Shown: in pieces, positions 1 to 7,030 of the stretch
Layout: each line of letters begins with the position of its first letter
Position numbering within the stretch: position 1 is the first letter of the stretch
NCBI GenBank assembly: GCA_910579725.1
Contig: CAJTUD010000017.1
Span: 17,769 to 40,998, forward strand
Direction: 5' to 3'
Source: an uncultured Oscillospiraceae bacterium
Lineage (GTDB): Bacteria; Bacillota; Clostridia; Oscillospirales; Oscillospiraceae
Length of the DNA stretch: 23,230 bases
The notes under the pieces: model-generated
What the model saw: the letters and a program-made list of their open reading frames with translations, nothing else
Told to the model about the DNA's origin: nothing
The model's database searches: none
Made by a program: the position numbers and the translations under genes

Positions 1-31
1 TTCCTCTTTATCCAATTTGGACGAAATTCTA

Positions 32-1660
32 TTAATACATACCGCCCATGCCCATGTCTCCGCCGGCGGGGGCGGGAGCGGGGGGCTCGGGCTTATCGGC
101 AACCAGGGACTCGGTGGTCAGCACCATAGCGGCCACGCTGGCGGCGTTCTCCAGGGCGGAGCGAGTGACCTTGGCGGGATCCACGATGCCAGCGGCGATC
201 ATGTCCACATACTCCTCCTTGTAAGCGTCAAAGCCGGTACCCTTGGCGGCCTTCTTCACGTTCTCCAGAACCACGGAACCGTCCAGGCCCGCGTTGGCCG
301 CGATCTGGCGGATGGGAGCCTCCAGTGCCTTTGCAATGATCCGGGCGCCGGTCTTTTCGTCGCCCTCCAGCTCTTCCACCAGCTTCTCCACGGCGGGAAT
401 GGCGTTGACAAACACGGTGCCGCCGCCGGAGACAATGCCCTCTTCCACAGCGGCCTTGGTGGCGTTGAGTGCATCCTCGATGCGCAGCTTCTTTTCCTTC
501 ATCTCGGTCTCAGTGGCGGCGCCAACCTTGATGACCGCCACGCCGCCGGCCATCTTGGCCAGCCGCTCCTGGAGCTTCTCCTTGTCGTAGTCGGAGGTGG
601 TCACGCCGATCTGGCTGCGGATCTGGGCCACGCGGTCCTTGATGGCCTGGCTGTCGCCTGCGCCGTCCACGATGACGGTGTTTTCCTTGGTAACTTTTAC
701 CTGACGGGCGCGGCCCAGCATGGAGAGGTCGGCAGTCTTGAGCTCATAACCCAGCTCCTCGCTGATGACCTGTCCGCCGGTAAGAATGGCGATATCCTGA
801 AGCATCTCCTTGCGGCGGTCGCCGAAACCGGGGGCCTTGACGCACACCACGTTGAGGGTACCGCGCAGACGGTTCACCAGCAGGGTGGACAGGGCTTCGC
901 CCTCTACATCCTCGGCAATGATGACCATCTTTTTGCCGGACTGTACCATCTGCTCCAGCAGGGGCAGGATGTCGGCAATGACGGAGATCTTCTTATCGGT
1001 GATGAGGATATAGGCGTCGTCCACCACGGCTTCCATCTTCTCCATGTCGGTGGCCATGTAGGGAGAAATATAGCCCCGGTCGAACATCATGCCTTCCACG
1101 ACCTCGCTGTAGGTCTCGCTGGTCTTGGACTCTTCGATGGTGATAACGCCGTCGGCGGAAACCTTCTCCATGGCCTCGGCGATGAGCTTGCCGATCATGG
1201 CATCGCCGGAGGACACAGTGCCTACCCGGGCGATATCGTCGGTGCCGTTGACCTTCTGGGAGTCGGCCTTGATGGAGCCCACAGCGGCCTCCACAGCCTT
1301 GGCAACGCCCTTCTTCATGACGATGGGGTTGGCTCCGGCGGCCAGATTCTTCAGGCCCTCGCCCACGATGGCCTGGGCCAGCAGGGTGGCGGTGGTGGTG
1401 CCGTCGCCGGCCACGTCGTTGGTCTTGGTGGAGACTTCCTTCACCAGCTGAGCGCCCATGTTCTCAAAGGGATCGTCCAGCTCAATTTCCTTGGCGATGG
1501 TCACGCCGTCGTTGGTGATGAGAGGAGCGCCGAACTTCTTGTCCAGCACCACGTTGCGGCCCTTGGGGCCCAAAGTGACCTTGACGGTGTCAGCCAGCTG
1601 GTTGACGCCGATTTCCAATGCCTTGCGGGCTTCCTCGCCGCGCTTGATCAGTTTTGCCAT
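32..1660 (-). CDS. groEL: Chaperonin GroEL (60 kDa)
   Basis: This is the ATP-dependent cytosolic chaperonin that folds client proteins inside a double-ring chamber capped by GroES. The 542-residue length is normal for the family. Visible landmarks are the N-terminal MAKLIKRGEEARKALEIGV, the ATP-site motif GDGTTTATLL near residue 86, the family signature AAVEEGIVSGGG in the second half, and the flexible Gly/Met-rich tail ending GGDMGMGGMY. The ATG follows a GGAGG ribosome binding site about 9 nt upstream. It lies 101 bp downstream of groES in the same direction and shares its CIRCE-controlled promoter. No terminator is visible in the 31 bases between the stop codon and the window edge. Identification is secure. 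Confidence 0.99.
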   Translation of the reverse strand: MAKLIKRGEEARKALEIGVNQLADTVKVTLGPKGRNVVLDKKFGAPLITNDGVTIAKEIELDDPFENMGAQLVKEVSTKTNDVAGDGTTTATLLAQAIVGEGLKNLAAGANPIVMKKGVAKAVEAAVGSIKADSQKVNGTDDIARVGTVSSGDAMIGKLIAEAMEKVSADGVITIEESKTSETYSEVVEGMMFDRGYISPYMATDMEKMEAVVDDAYILITDKKISVIADILPLLEQMVQSGKKMVIIAEDVEGEALSTLLVNRLRGTLNVVCVKAPGFGDRRKEMLQDIAILTGGQVISEELGYELKTADLSMLGRARQVKVTKENTVIVDGAGDSQAIKDRVAQIRSQIGVTTSDYDKEKLQERLAKMAGGVAVIKVGAATETEMKEKKLRIEDALNATKAAVEEGIVSGGGTVFVNAIPAVEKLVEELEGDEKTGARIIAKALEAPIRQIAANAGLDGSVVLENVKKAAKGTGFDAYKEEYVDMIAAGIVDPAKVTRSALENAASVAAMVLTTESLVADKPEPPAPAPAGGDMGMGGMY

Positions 1661-1686
1661 GGTAACATACCTCCAAAAATCTTTTT

Positions 1687-1705
1687 CCGCGCCCTGGGGG
1701 CGCGG
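1687..1705 (-). repeat. Stem-loop in the groES-groEL spacer
   Basis: An 8-bp perfect inverted repeat (CCGCGCCC / GGGCGCGG, 3-nt loop) lies between groES and groEL. In the direction of transcription it is followed by A residues, not T, so it is not an intrinsic terminator. Intercistronic stem-loops in groESL operons of other bacteria (for example Agrobacterium) are RNA processing sites. That role here is inference. Confidence 0.5.
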
Positions 1706-1761
1706 CGGCGAAATGTTTCGTTTTCTGCCTTTGCCGCTGCGCTGGCGGCGAAGATCACTGC

Positions 1762-2046
1762 TTACTCGACGATGGCCAGAATATCGCCCTGCCGGACAAT
1801 GGTGAACTCATCGTCGCCAATCTTCACAGTAGACCCGGAATACTTATCGGTGATAACCTTGTCGCCGGGCTTCACGGACATGACGACTTCCTTGCCGTCC
1901 ACCGTACCGCCGGGGCCCACGGAAATCACTTCAGCCACAGAGGGCTTCTCCTTGGCGGAAGAGGTGAGAATGATTCCGCCTTTGGTGGTTTCCTCGGCCT
2001 CCATGGCCTTGAGAACAACGCGGTCTGCTAAGGGTGTGAGCTTCAT
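1762..2046 (-). CDS. groES: Co-chaperonin GroES (10 kDa)
   Basis: GroES is the heptameric lid of the GroEL chamber. The 94-residue length is typical. The protein begins MKLTPLADRVVLKAMEAEE and shows the mobile-loop region TTKGGIILTSSAKEKP, which contacts GroEL, followed by VAEVISVGPG and the conserved C-terminal GDEFTIVRQGDILAIVE. The ATG is preceded by AGGAGG with about 9 nt spacing. It is the first gene of the groESL operon, 101 bp ahead of groEL. A CIRCE operator starts about 50 bp upstream, so heat-inducible repression by HrcA is expected. Identification is secure. Confidence 0.99.
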   Translation of the reverse strand: MKLTPLADRVVLKAMEAEETTKGGIILTSSAKEKPSVAEVISVGPGGTVDGKEVVMSVKPGDKVITDKYSGSTVKIGDDEFTIVRQGDILAIVE

Positions 2047-2095
2047 AATGGGATTCCTCCTATATCAATTTTTTTGAAAACAAAACCGAGCACCG

Positions 2096-2122
2096 TTAGC
2101 ACTCGATCTTTTGGAGTGCTAA
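2096..2122 (-). promoter_or_regulatory. CIRCE operator (HrcA site) of groESL
   Basis: The sequence is a perfect match to the CIRCE consensus: TTAGCACTC, 9-nt spacer, GAGTGCTAA. The dyad extends beyond the consensus to 16-bp arms (2089-2104 and 2114-2129). It starts immediately downstream of the -10 box at 2131-2136, so bound HrcA would cover the transcription start. HrcA is encoded in this same window. Confidence 0.98.
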
Positions 2123-2130
2123 CGGTGCTT

Positions 2131-2159
2131 ATCTTACATCATCTTTTCCCATATTGCAA
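2131..2159 (-). promoter_or_regulatory. Sigma-A promoter of groESL
   Basis: On the minus strand the -35 box is TTGCAA (2154-2159), the spacer is 17 bp, and the -10 box is TAAGAT (2131-2136). CIRCE begins directly after it. Vegetative promoter plus CIRCE is the standard arrangement of class I heat-shock genes in Firmicutes. Confidence 0.88.
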
Positions 2160-2223
2160 GAGGGTTTTGAGAAAAAATCAGGGCTTTTACAAAAAGTTCA
2201 CAAAGTGGGGAAAACCGGAAGGA

Positions 2224-2904
2224 CTACTTTGCCGCTTCCACCGCCGTTACCGTCAGTACATCGCCGTTTACGGTGAACCGGATTTCCATGCCGGCAAAGC
2301 CCAGGCCATAGACCCGCTCCGGATCGGACTGATAGGAGGGACGGGGATCCTGGGCCAGCACCGCCAGCAGGGCTTCCCGCTTTTCCGGCCGAATCAGCTC
2401 CATCAGCGGCGGGGGACAGTCCACGCGCAGAAGGCGGCGCTCCACCTGCCCGGCAAAACCGCCGGAGGCGTCCGGTAAGGCGTCGGCGTAGGGGAGGTAG
2501 GGCTTGATGTCATAGATGGGGGTGCCGTCCAACAGATCCGCTCCGGCCACATGGAGTACCGGCCCTTGGGGACCCTCCGGCTCCACGGAGGCCAGCTTCA
2601 CGGCGGAAAGACCCAGGGCGTTGGGCCGGAAGGGGGAGCGGGTGGCGAAGACGCCCATCCGCCGGTTGCCTCCCAGACGGGGCGGCCGTACCGTGGGAGA
2701 CCAGTTCTCCCGCCGGGCCCGGGAGAATTCCCAGATCAGCCAGAGATGAGAAAACTCCTCCAGCCCTCTTACCGCGTCGGGAACGCGGTAGGGAGGCTCG
2801 AAAATGACAACGGCCTCCAGGGCCTCCACCAGACCGCTCTGGCGGGGGATTCCAAACTTTTCCCGGAAGTCGGTCCGGATATGGGCAATTGGATGGATTT
2901 CCAT
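2224..2904 (-). CDS. trmO: tRNA (N6-threonylcarbamoyladenosine(37)-N6)-methyltransferase TrmO
   Basis: TrmO uses S-adenosylmethionine to N6-methylate t6A37 of certain tRNAs, a decoding fine-tuning modification. The 226-residue protein has the family pattern in order: FREKFGIPRQ (about 13-22), FSHLWLIWEF (51-60), RPPRLGGN and GVFATRSPFRPNALGLS (73-100), and DLLDGTPIYDIKPYLPY (123-139), followed by a C-terminal extension. I chose the ATG at 2904 because family members start just ahead of the HPIAHIRTDF-type segment. A ribosome binding site AAAGGAG lies 12 nt upstream, a little far. An in-frame ATG at 2931 would add nine residues but has no clear site. It lies 44 bp behind the DUF3810-like gene and is probably co-transcribed. 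No terminator is seen before the groESL promoter. Confidence 0.93.
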   Translation of the reverse strand: MEIHPIAHIRTDFREKFGIPRQSGLVEALEAVVIFEPPYRVPDAVRGLEEFSHLWLIWEFSRARRENWSPTVRPPRLGGNRRMGVFATRSPFRPNALGLSAVKLASVEPEGPQGPVLHVAGADLLDGTPIYDIKPYLPYADALPDASGGFAGQVERRLLRVDCPPPLMELIRPEKREALLAVLAQDPRPSYQSDPERVYGLGFAGMEIRFTVNGDVLTVTAVEAAK

Positions 2905-2948
2905 AAGGGGGAAACGCTCCTTTCCTTCCATCACGGCATCTGCCGCCG

Positions 2949-4028
2949 TCAGTAGTAGGCGACCAGCAGGTCCACCACCGTTCCGTAGCTCTGAATTCCA
3001 TCCGCCTGTCCGAAGGACTTCAGGGAAGAGTCGTAGAGGCTGGTGCTGACCTGGGCCGTCAGGCCGTCGAACTGCGCCCAGTAGGCGCTGTGGTAGCGCA
3101 GATCTGCCAGAACCTCCTCCGGCAGCGAGGCCCGCAGGGCCGCCCAGCGCTGGTAGTCCGCCCGATAGAGGGCGTTGGACAGCTGAATGTATCCCATCAG
3201 ATAGCCGGAGTATTGGTAGACCACGTCGTCCGAGGAAGTGGAGGCGGCGATGGCCAGGAAGTTGCATTCCTGCTCCGAAGCGATGCCCCGCTGGTGGGCC
3301 AGCTCGTGGGCGATGTTCGCCGGAAGCAGGCAGGCGGGGGAGTCCACGTTCAGATTGGATTCCCCGGTGTAGGGGCTGTAGAAGCCCGTGAAGTTCATGG
3401 CGCTGAACAGCCGGGAGAAAAACATCTTTTTCGGCGTCCGGTCCTCCCGGGCCAGAAAGGGGAACTCCTGAGAGAGGTTGTCATAGACCTGGGTGCTGGC
3501 GGCAAATATATCGTCCCGGGAGGCGGCGAAAACCCCGTCCTCATCCCGGGGCACCTCATCCGAGATTTCTGCCAGACGGTCCGTGAAATACACCGCCACC
3601 CGCTCCAGTTCCTCCGCCGTCACCGGCTGGGCGTAAATGCCGCTTTTCTGCTGAAAGCCGTCGGCGTAGTAGTTCACGCCCCAGCACAGGCAGGAGAAGA
3701 CCCAGGCCGTCAGCCACAGGCATAAAATACCCATGGCGCAGCCGTAGGCCGATTCCAGCCGCCGTCCCTTCCGGATTCGCACCCGGTGAAAAAGCACCGC
3801 CAGCCAGACGCCGTTGCCCACAGCAAAGGCCGCGTAAAACCACTCCACAACTGAAAAAGGAAAGAGATACCAGAGGCGGGCGTATCCGTCCTTCAGCCGC
3901 TGGGTCACGGCGGACACCGCGTTGGCCGCCGCTGCGGAGCTGACGGCCAGCCGGTAGAGGACGAACAGCGCGAGAAGCGCTGCCAGCCAGATATGTACAA
4001 CTCTGTGTCGTTTGAGAAACGCTCTCAT
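2949..4028 (-). CDS. DUF3810-like membrane protein with HExxH motif
   Basis: This 359-residue protein resembles DUF3810 membrane proteins, whose function is not established. Three hydrophobic segments are visible (about 12-30, 53-80 and 96-118), followed by a large soluble domain. That domain holds HELAH at about 241-245 within ANIAHELAHQRGIASEQECN. The trailing Glu in SEQE could be a third metal ligand, as in gluzincin-type zinc peptidases. Nearby NFTGFYSPYTGESNLN looks like a conserved structural segment. The ATG at 4028 has GGGAGG about 5 nt upstream. It heads a unit with trmO and has its own promoter. Peptidase activity is inferred from the motif only; the substrate is unknown. Confidence 0.85.
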   Translation of the reverse strand: MRAFLKRHRVVHIWLAALLALFVLYRLAVSSAAAANAVSAVTQRLKDGYARLWYLFPFSVVEWFYAAFAVGNGVWLAVLFHRVRIRKGRRLESAYGCAMGILCLWLTAWVFSCLCWGVNYYADGFQQKSGIYAQPVTAEELERVAVYFTDRLAEISDEVPRDEDGVFAASRDDIFAASTQVYDNLSQEFPFLAREDRTPKKMFFSRLFSAMNFTGFYSPYTGESNLNVDSPACLLPANIAHELAHQRGIASEQECNFLAIAASTSSDDVVYQYSGYLMGYIQLSNALYRADYQRWAALRASLPEEVLADLRYHSAYWAQFDGLTAQVSTSLYDSSLKSFGQADGIQSYGTVVDLLVAYY

Positions 4029-4110
4029 AGGCTCCCTCCCGAGAATCGGCGGAAAGGCGGCGGAACGGAAAAGCGCTTCGGTTCCGTCGCCGATGCATGA
4101 TATTTTCTCC

Positions 4111-4139
4111 AGTATACTACACCATCAAATATTTGCCAA
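4111..4139 (-). promoter_or_regulatory. Sigma-A promoter of the DUF3810-trmO unit
   Basis: On the minus strand the -35 box is TTGGCA (4134-4139), the spacer is 17 bp, and the -10 box is TATACT (4111-4116). It lies about 83 bp upstream of the start codon at 4028. The match is good and correctly oriented, and no other candidate is visible nearby. Confidence 0.75.
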
Positions 4140-4383
4140 GAGGGAGAACCTTCCAAATGAGATTTCCGGCGGAGCCGAACATGCCGTCCGGCGCGGTTCC
4201 GGAGTGCCAAATCCATCCGCGGTGCATATTTTGCCCGCCGTCCTGCAAAATTAGAGGGAGGAAGAAAACAGTCGAAGCGGCGGAGAAAGGGCTTTCCCTG
4301 CTTTTTGTGCTGTTTGATAGAGATTGGGCTCAGCGGGCTTGAAAGTTTTGACAAATTTGGCTGCATTTTCAGAAAGGGCGTTA
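4140..4383. other. Non-coding stretch between two divergent promoters
   Basis: These 244 bases lie between the divergent promoters of the DUF3810-trmO unit and the peptide-import operon. Short open frames exist on both strands, but none has a ribosome binding site or recognisable protein character. No repeat, operator or RNA fold was recognised. A regulator site here would be plausible, but none can be shown. Confidence 0.4.
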
Positions 4384-4412
4384 TTGACAAGCCATCGTTT
4401 TTTCAGTATAAT
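4384..4412 (+). promoter_or_regulatory. Perfect-consensus sigma-A promoter of the peptide-import operon
   Basis: TTGACA (4384-4389), 17-bp spacer, TATAAT (4407-4412): both hexamers and the spacing match the vegetative consensus exactly. The start site should fall near 4419, leaving a 5' leader of about 218 nt before the binding-protein ATG. A promoter this strong fits high expression of a binding lipoprotein and suggests control occurs elsewhere, perhaps in the leader. Confidence 0.93.
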
Positions 4413-4418
4413 ATTTTC

Positions 4419-4636
4419 CGGGAAAATGTTCCTCTTCCTCTCTCAGCGTGGCCCGCAGCGTACCCCCAGAGCGTACCCAGACCACGCTTTTTCTGGTTGA
4501 AGGCAATTTAGCGCTTTAAATACTTTAAAGCGGGCAGCAGCACAGCTGCTGCCATTCCCTCTGGTTTCCTTAGGATTCAACCGGGCGGAGCAGTTCGCTC
4601 CGGTACGGCTGGAGATAAATTTATAGGAGGCATATC
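4419..4636 (+). promoter_or_regulatory. Structured 5' leader of the peptide-import operon
   Basis: This untranslated leader holds a run of inverted repeats. AGCGTGG (4445-4451) pairs with CCACGCT (4482-4488) and is followed by a T5 run, so it is attenuator-like; the loop between contains two copies of AGCGTACCC (4457-4465, 4470-4478). CGCTTTAAA/TTTAAAGCG (4512-4532, 3-nt loop) abuts GGCAGCAG/CTGCTGCC (4533-4553). CTGGTT/AACCGG (4561-4584, one wobble) and CGGAGC/GCTCCG (4586-4602) follow. The ribosome binding site AGGAGG (4625-4630) lies 6 nt from the ATG. I do not recognise a known riboswitch class. Confidence 0.55.
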
Positions 4637-6814
4637 ATGAAAAAGAAGATCCTGTGCCTGGTGCTGGCTCTGGCAATGCTGCTGAGTCTGGCTGCCTGCG
4701 GCGGAAACAACAACCCCCCCGCCGATCAGCCCCAGGACACCCCCACCGACACCCCCGATGACACCGATACCCCTGTGGAGCCTGCCGCTGACGGCGAGCT
4801 CGTCCCCTACACCTACGACGAGGATGAGGTCTACGACGCCGCTCTGGGTGAGTTCTATGAGACCTACATGAAGGCGTTTGAGACCAATAACACATCCGAG
4901 CGCTACGCGCTGATGGCTCTGGCCGAAGGCAAGATGCTGGGCGCCGGCGTGATGATCCCTCTGACCACCCGCGGCGGCCAGTACGTGCTGCGCAAGGTGG
5001 CTCCCCGCAGCGGCTCCACCATCATGTGGGGCAGCGATGCCGACCGCTTCCATGACATCATTGTCACCAACGAGATGGTGACGGTGGAGGACTGGGAGGC
5101 CATGAAGAGCCTGTGGAATGAGCTGCGCGGTACCGGCACCTATCACGACGAGGTGCAGAAGTATCTGACCGAGCATGGCTACACCATCGGCGACACCTAT
5201 GATTACGCCTACACCTCCGACCCCGCTACCTGGGACGCTCTGGGCACCCAGAAGCAGGCCGACACCCGCGCCATTATCCAGACCTGCGACAACCTGCTTG
5301 AGTACAACTGCGAGAACGATCTGATGCCCTCCCTGGCCGAGAGCTGGGAAGCCAACGAGGACAACACCGAGTTCACCTTCCACATCCGTCAGGGCGTGAA
5401 CTGGGTGGATTCCCAGGGCCGTGAGATCGCCCCCGTCCAGGCGGACGACTGGGTGGCCGGCTATCAGCACATGGTGGACGTCAACAAGGCCAGTGCGCTG
5501 ACCCTGAATCTGGTGAAGGGCGCTCAGGACTACGCCGATGGCACCCTGACCGACTTCTCCCAGGTGGGCGTGGAGGCCGTGGACCAGTACACCCTGAAGT
5601 ACACGCTCAATGAGAGCTGCACCTACTTCCCCACCATGCTGACTTATGCCACCGTGGCTTCCCCCCTGTGCCGCACCTACTATGAGTCCCATGGCGGCAA
5701 GTTCGGCGCCGATTTCGACGATTCCGCCGCCGACTACACCTATGGCAAGGATACCAACAACATCGCCTACTGCGGTCCTTATCTGGTCACCAGCCACACC
5801 GAGAAGAGCATGATCGTCTTCCAGGCCAACCCCGCCTGGTGGAACGCTGAGAACCTCCAGACCAAGACCCTCAACTGGCGCTTCAACGATGGCACCGACG
5901 CTACCAAGGCCTATCAGGACTTCAAGGCCGGTACCGTCACCAACGTGACCCTGAACGCGGCCGTAATTGAGGCTGCCAAGGCCGACGGCCTCTATGAGGG
6001 CTACAACACCATCGTCGACACCGATTCCACCAGCTTTGTGGGCTTCATCAACCTCAACCGTGTGGCTTTTGCCAACGATAACGATCCCACCAAGCTTGTC
6101 TCCCCCCAGACCGAGGAGCAGCGCGCCCGGACCCACGTGGCCATCAACAACACCAACTTCCGTCTGGCTCTGTGCCTGGCCGTGGACCATGCCGGCCGTA
6201 ACGCGCAGGGCGTCGGCGAGGAGCTGAAGCTGGTGAGCCTGCGTAACTCCTACACCCCCGGCAACTTTATGTACCTGCTGGAGGATGTGACCGTTGACGT
6301 CAACGGCACGCCCACCACCTTTGCCGCCGGCACCGCTTACGGCGCCGTGATGCAGGCCCAGCTGGACGCTGACGGCATCCCCGTCAAGGTCTGGGACGAG
6401 GCCACCGGCAGCAGCGACGGCTTTGACGGCTGGTTCAACCCCTCTGCGTCCAAGGAGTACCTGGACAAGGCCGTTGAGGAGCTGGCTGAGTACAACTGCG
6501 ACATCAGCGCGGAGAATCCCATCTACGTGGATCTGCCCTATCAGCAGAACGACGAGAACTACACCAACATGGCCAACGCGTTCAAGCAGGCTGTGGAGGC
6601 CACTACCGAGGGCAGGATCATTGTCAATCTGGTGGGCGGCGACCAGGACGACTGGTACAAGGCCGGCTATGATATGGACAAGGGAACCCAGTCCAACTAC
6701 GACATCTACGATCTGTCCGGTTGGGGCCCCGACTACGGTGATCCCTCCACCTATCTGGATACCATGCTGCCCGACGGCGCCGGTTACATGGCCAAGTGCA
6801 TCGGCCTGTATTAA
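4637..6814 (+). CDS. Oligopeptide-binding lipoprotein (AliB/AmiA type), apparently circularly permuted
   Basis: This 725-residue extracellular lipoprotein should capture peptides for the adjacent ABC importer. The signal peptide runs to the lipobox LAAC, with the acylated Cys at 21, then an Asp/Pro/Thr-rich linker (about 22-55). The body is an SBP_bac_5 fold, but in an unusual order. Residues about 62-180 (FYETYMKAFETNNTSERYAL, IPLTTRGGQYVL, VTVEDWEAMKSLW) resemble the C-terminal segment of AliB/AmiA proteins. From about 186 (DTYDYAYTSDP, then LMPSLAESWEANEDNTEFTF) the sequence resembles their mature N-terminus and runs colinearly to GWGPDYGDPSTYLDTM, stopping about 14 residues later where canonical proteins continue for well over 100. 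The ATG has AGGAGG 6 nt upstream. Codon use is strongly biased, as in highly expressed genes. Peptide binding is inferred from family and context. Confidence 0.93.
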   Translation: MKKKILCLVLALAMLLSLAACGGNNNPPADQPQDTPTDTPDDTDTPVEPAADGELVPYTYDEDEVYDAALGEFYETYMKAFETNNTSERYALMALAEGKMLGAGVMIPLTTRGGQYVLRKVAPRSGSTIMWGSDADRFHDIIVTNEMVTVEDWEAMKSLWNELRGTGTYHDEVQKYLTEHGYTIGDTYDYAYTSDPATWDALGTQKQADTRAIIQTCDNLLEYNCENDLMPSLAESWEANEDNTEFTFHIRQGVNWVDSQGREIAPVQADDWVAGYQHMVDVNKASALTLNLVKGAQDYADGTLTDFSQVGVEAVDQYTLKYTLNESCTYFPTMLTYATVASPLCRTYYESHGGKFGADFDDSAADYTYGKDTNNIAYCGPYLVTSHTEKSMIVFQANPAWWNAENLQTKTLNWRFNDGTDATKAYQDFKAGTVTNVTLNAAVIEAAKADGLYEGYNTIVDTDSTSFVGFINLNRVAFANDNDPTKLVSPQTEEQRARTHVAINNTNFRLALCLAVDHAGRNAQGVGEELKLVSLRNSYTPGNFMYLLEDVTVDVNGTPTTFAAGTAYGAVMQAQLDADGIPVKVWDEATGSSDGFDGWFNPSASKEYLDKAVEELAEYNCDISAENPIYVDLPYQQNDENYTNMANAFKQAVEATTEGRIIVNLVGGDQDDWYKAGYDMDKGTQSNYDIYDLSGWGPDYGDPSTYLDTMLPDGAGYMAKCIGLY

Positions 6815-6859
6815 TCCGCTGACGCCGGTAAACGGCAAGAAGAATCTATAGCTGTGCTT

Positions 6860-6889
6860 GCGGGAGAATGGAATATTCCATTCTCCCGC
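6860..6889 (+). repeat. Perfect 30-nt palindrome between binding-protein and permease genes
   Basis: Two perfect 15-nt arms (GCGGGAGAATGGAAT and its complement) meet with no spacer. The element lies 46 bp after the binding-protein stop and about 140 bp before oppB. No T-run follows, so it is unlikely to be a full terminator. A stem-loop here would protect the upstream mRNA from 3' exonucleases and favour binding protein over permease, as known for other importer operons. That role is inference. Confidence 0.75.
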
Positions 6890-7030
6890 TGCACTTATCA
6901 AAAAACCTGCATTCACAGCCGCAGAACCTGACGGCAGGGGTTTCCCGCTGCGCCGCGGGGCTGAACAGGCTTCCGGAGGTTCCCCGGCTATGAATACAGG
7001 TTCTCAGATCAGAGAGATGGGGGAACCGGT

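Noticed and set aside
17..2077. Long plus-strand open frame (686 codons) opposite groEL and groES
   Set aside because: It is the antisense shadow of two certain genes in GC-rich sequence, is low complexity (Gly/His/Leu runs), and has no recognisable domain.
4025..4390. Minus-strand 121-codon frame upstream of the DUF3810-like gene
   Set aside because: It spans the promoter of that gene, has no ribosome binding site, and its Arg/Pro/Ser-rich translation shows no protein character.
4637..6814. Possibility that the binding-protein gene is simply truncated at its 3' end
   Set aside because: The segment that would be missing at the end is recognisable near the N-terminus, the total length is full or larger than usual, and the lipobox, linker and ribosome binding site are intact.
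4577..6916. Minus-strand open frame (779 codons) opposite the binding-protein gene
   Set aside because: It is the shadow of a strongly codon-biased gene; the Gly/Val/His-rich translation is typical of the antisense of such genes.
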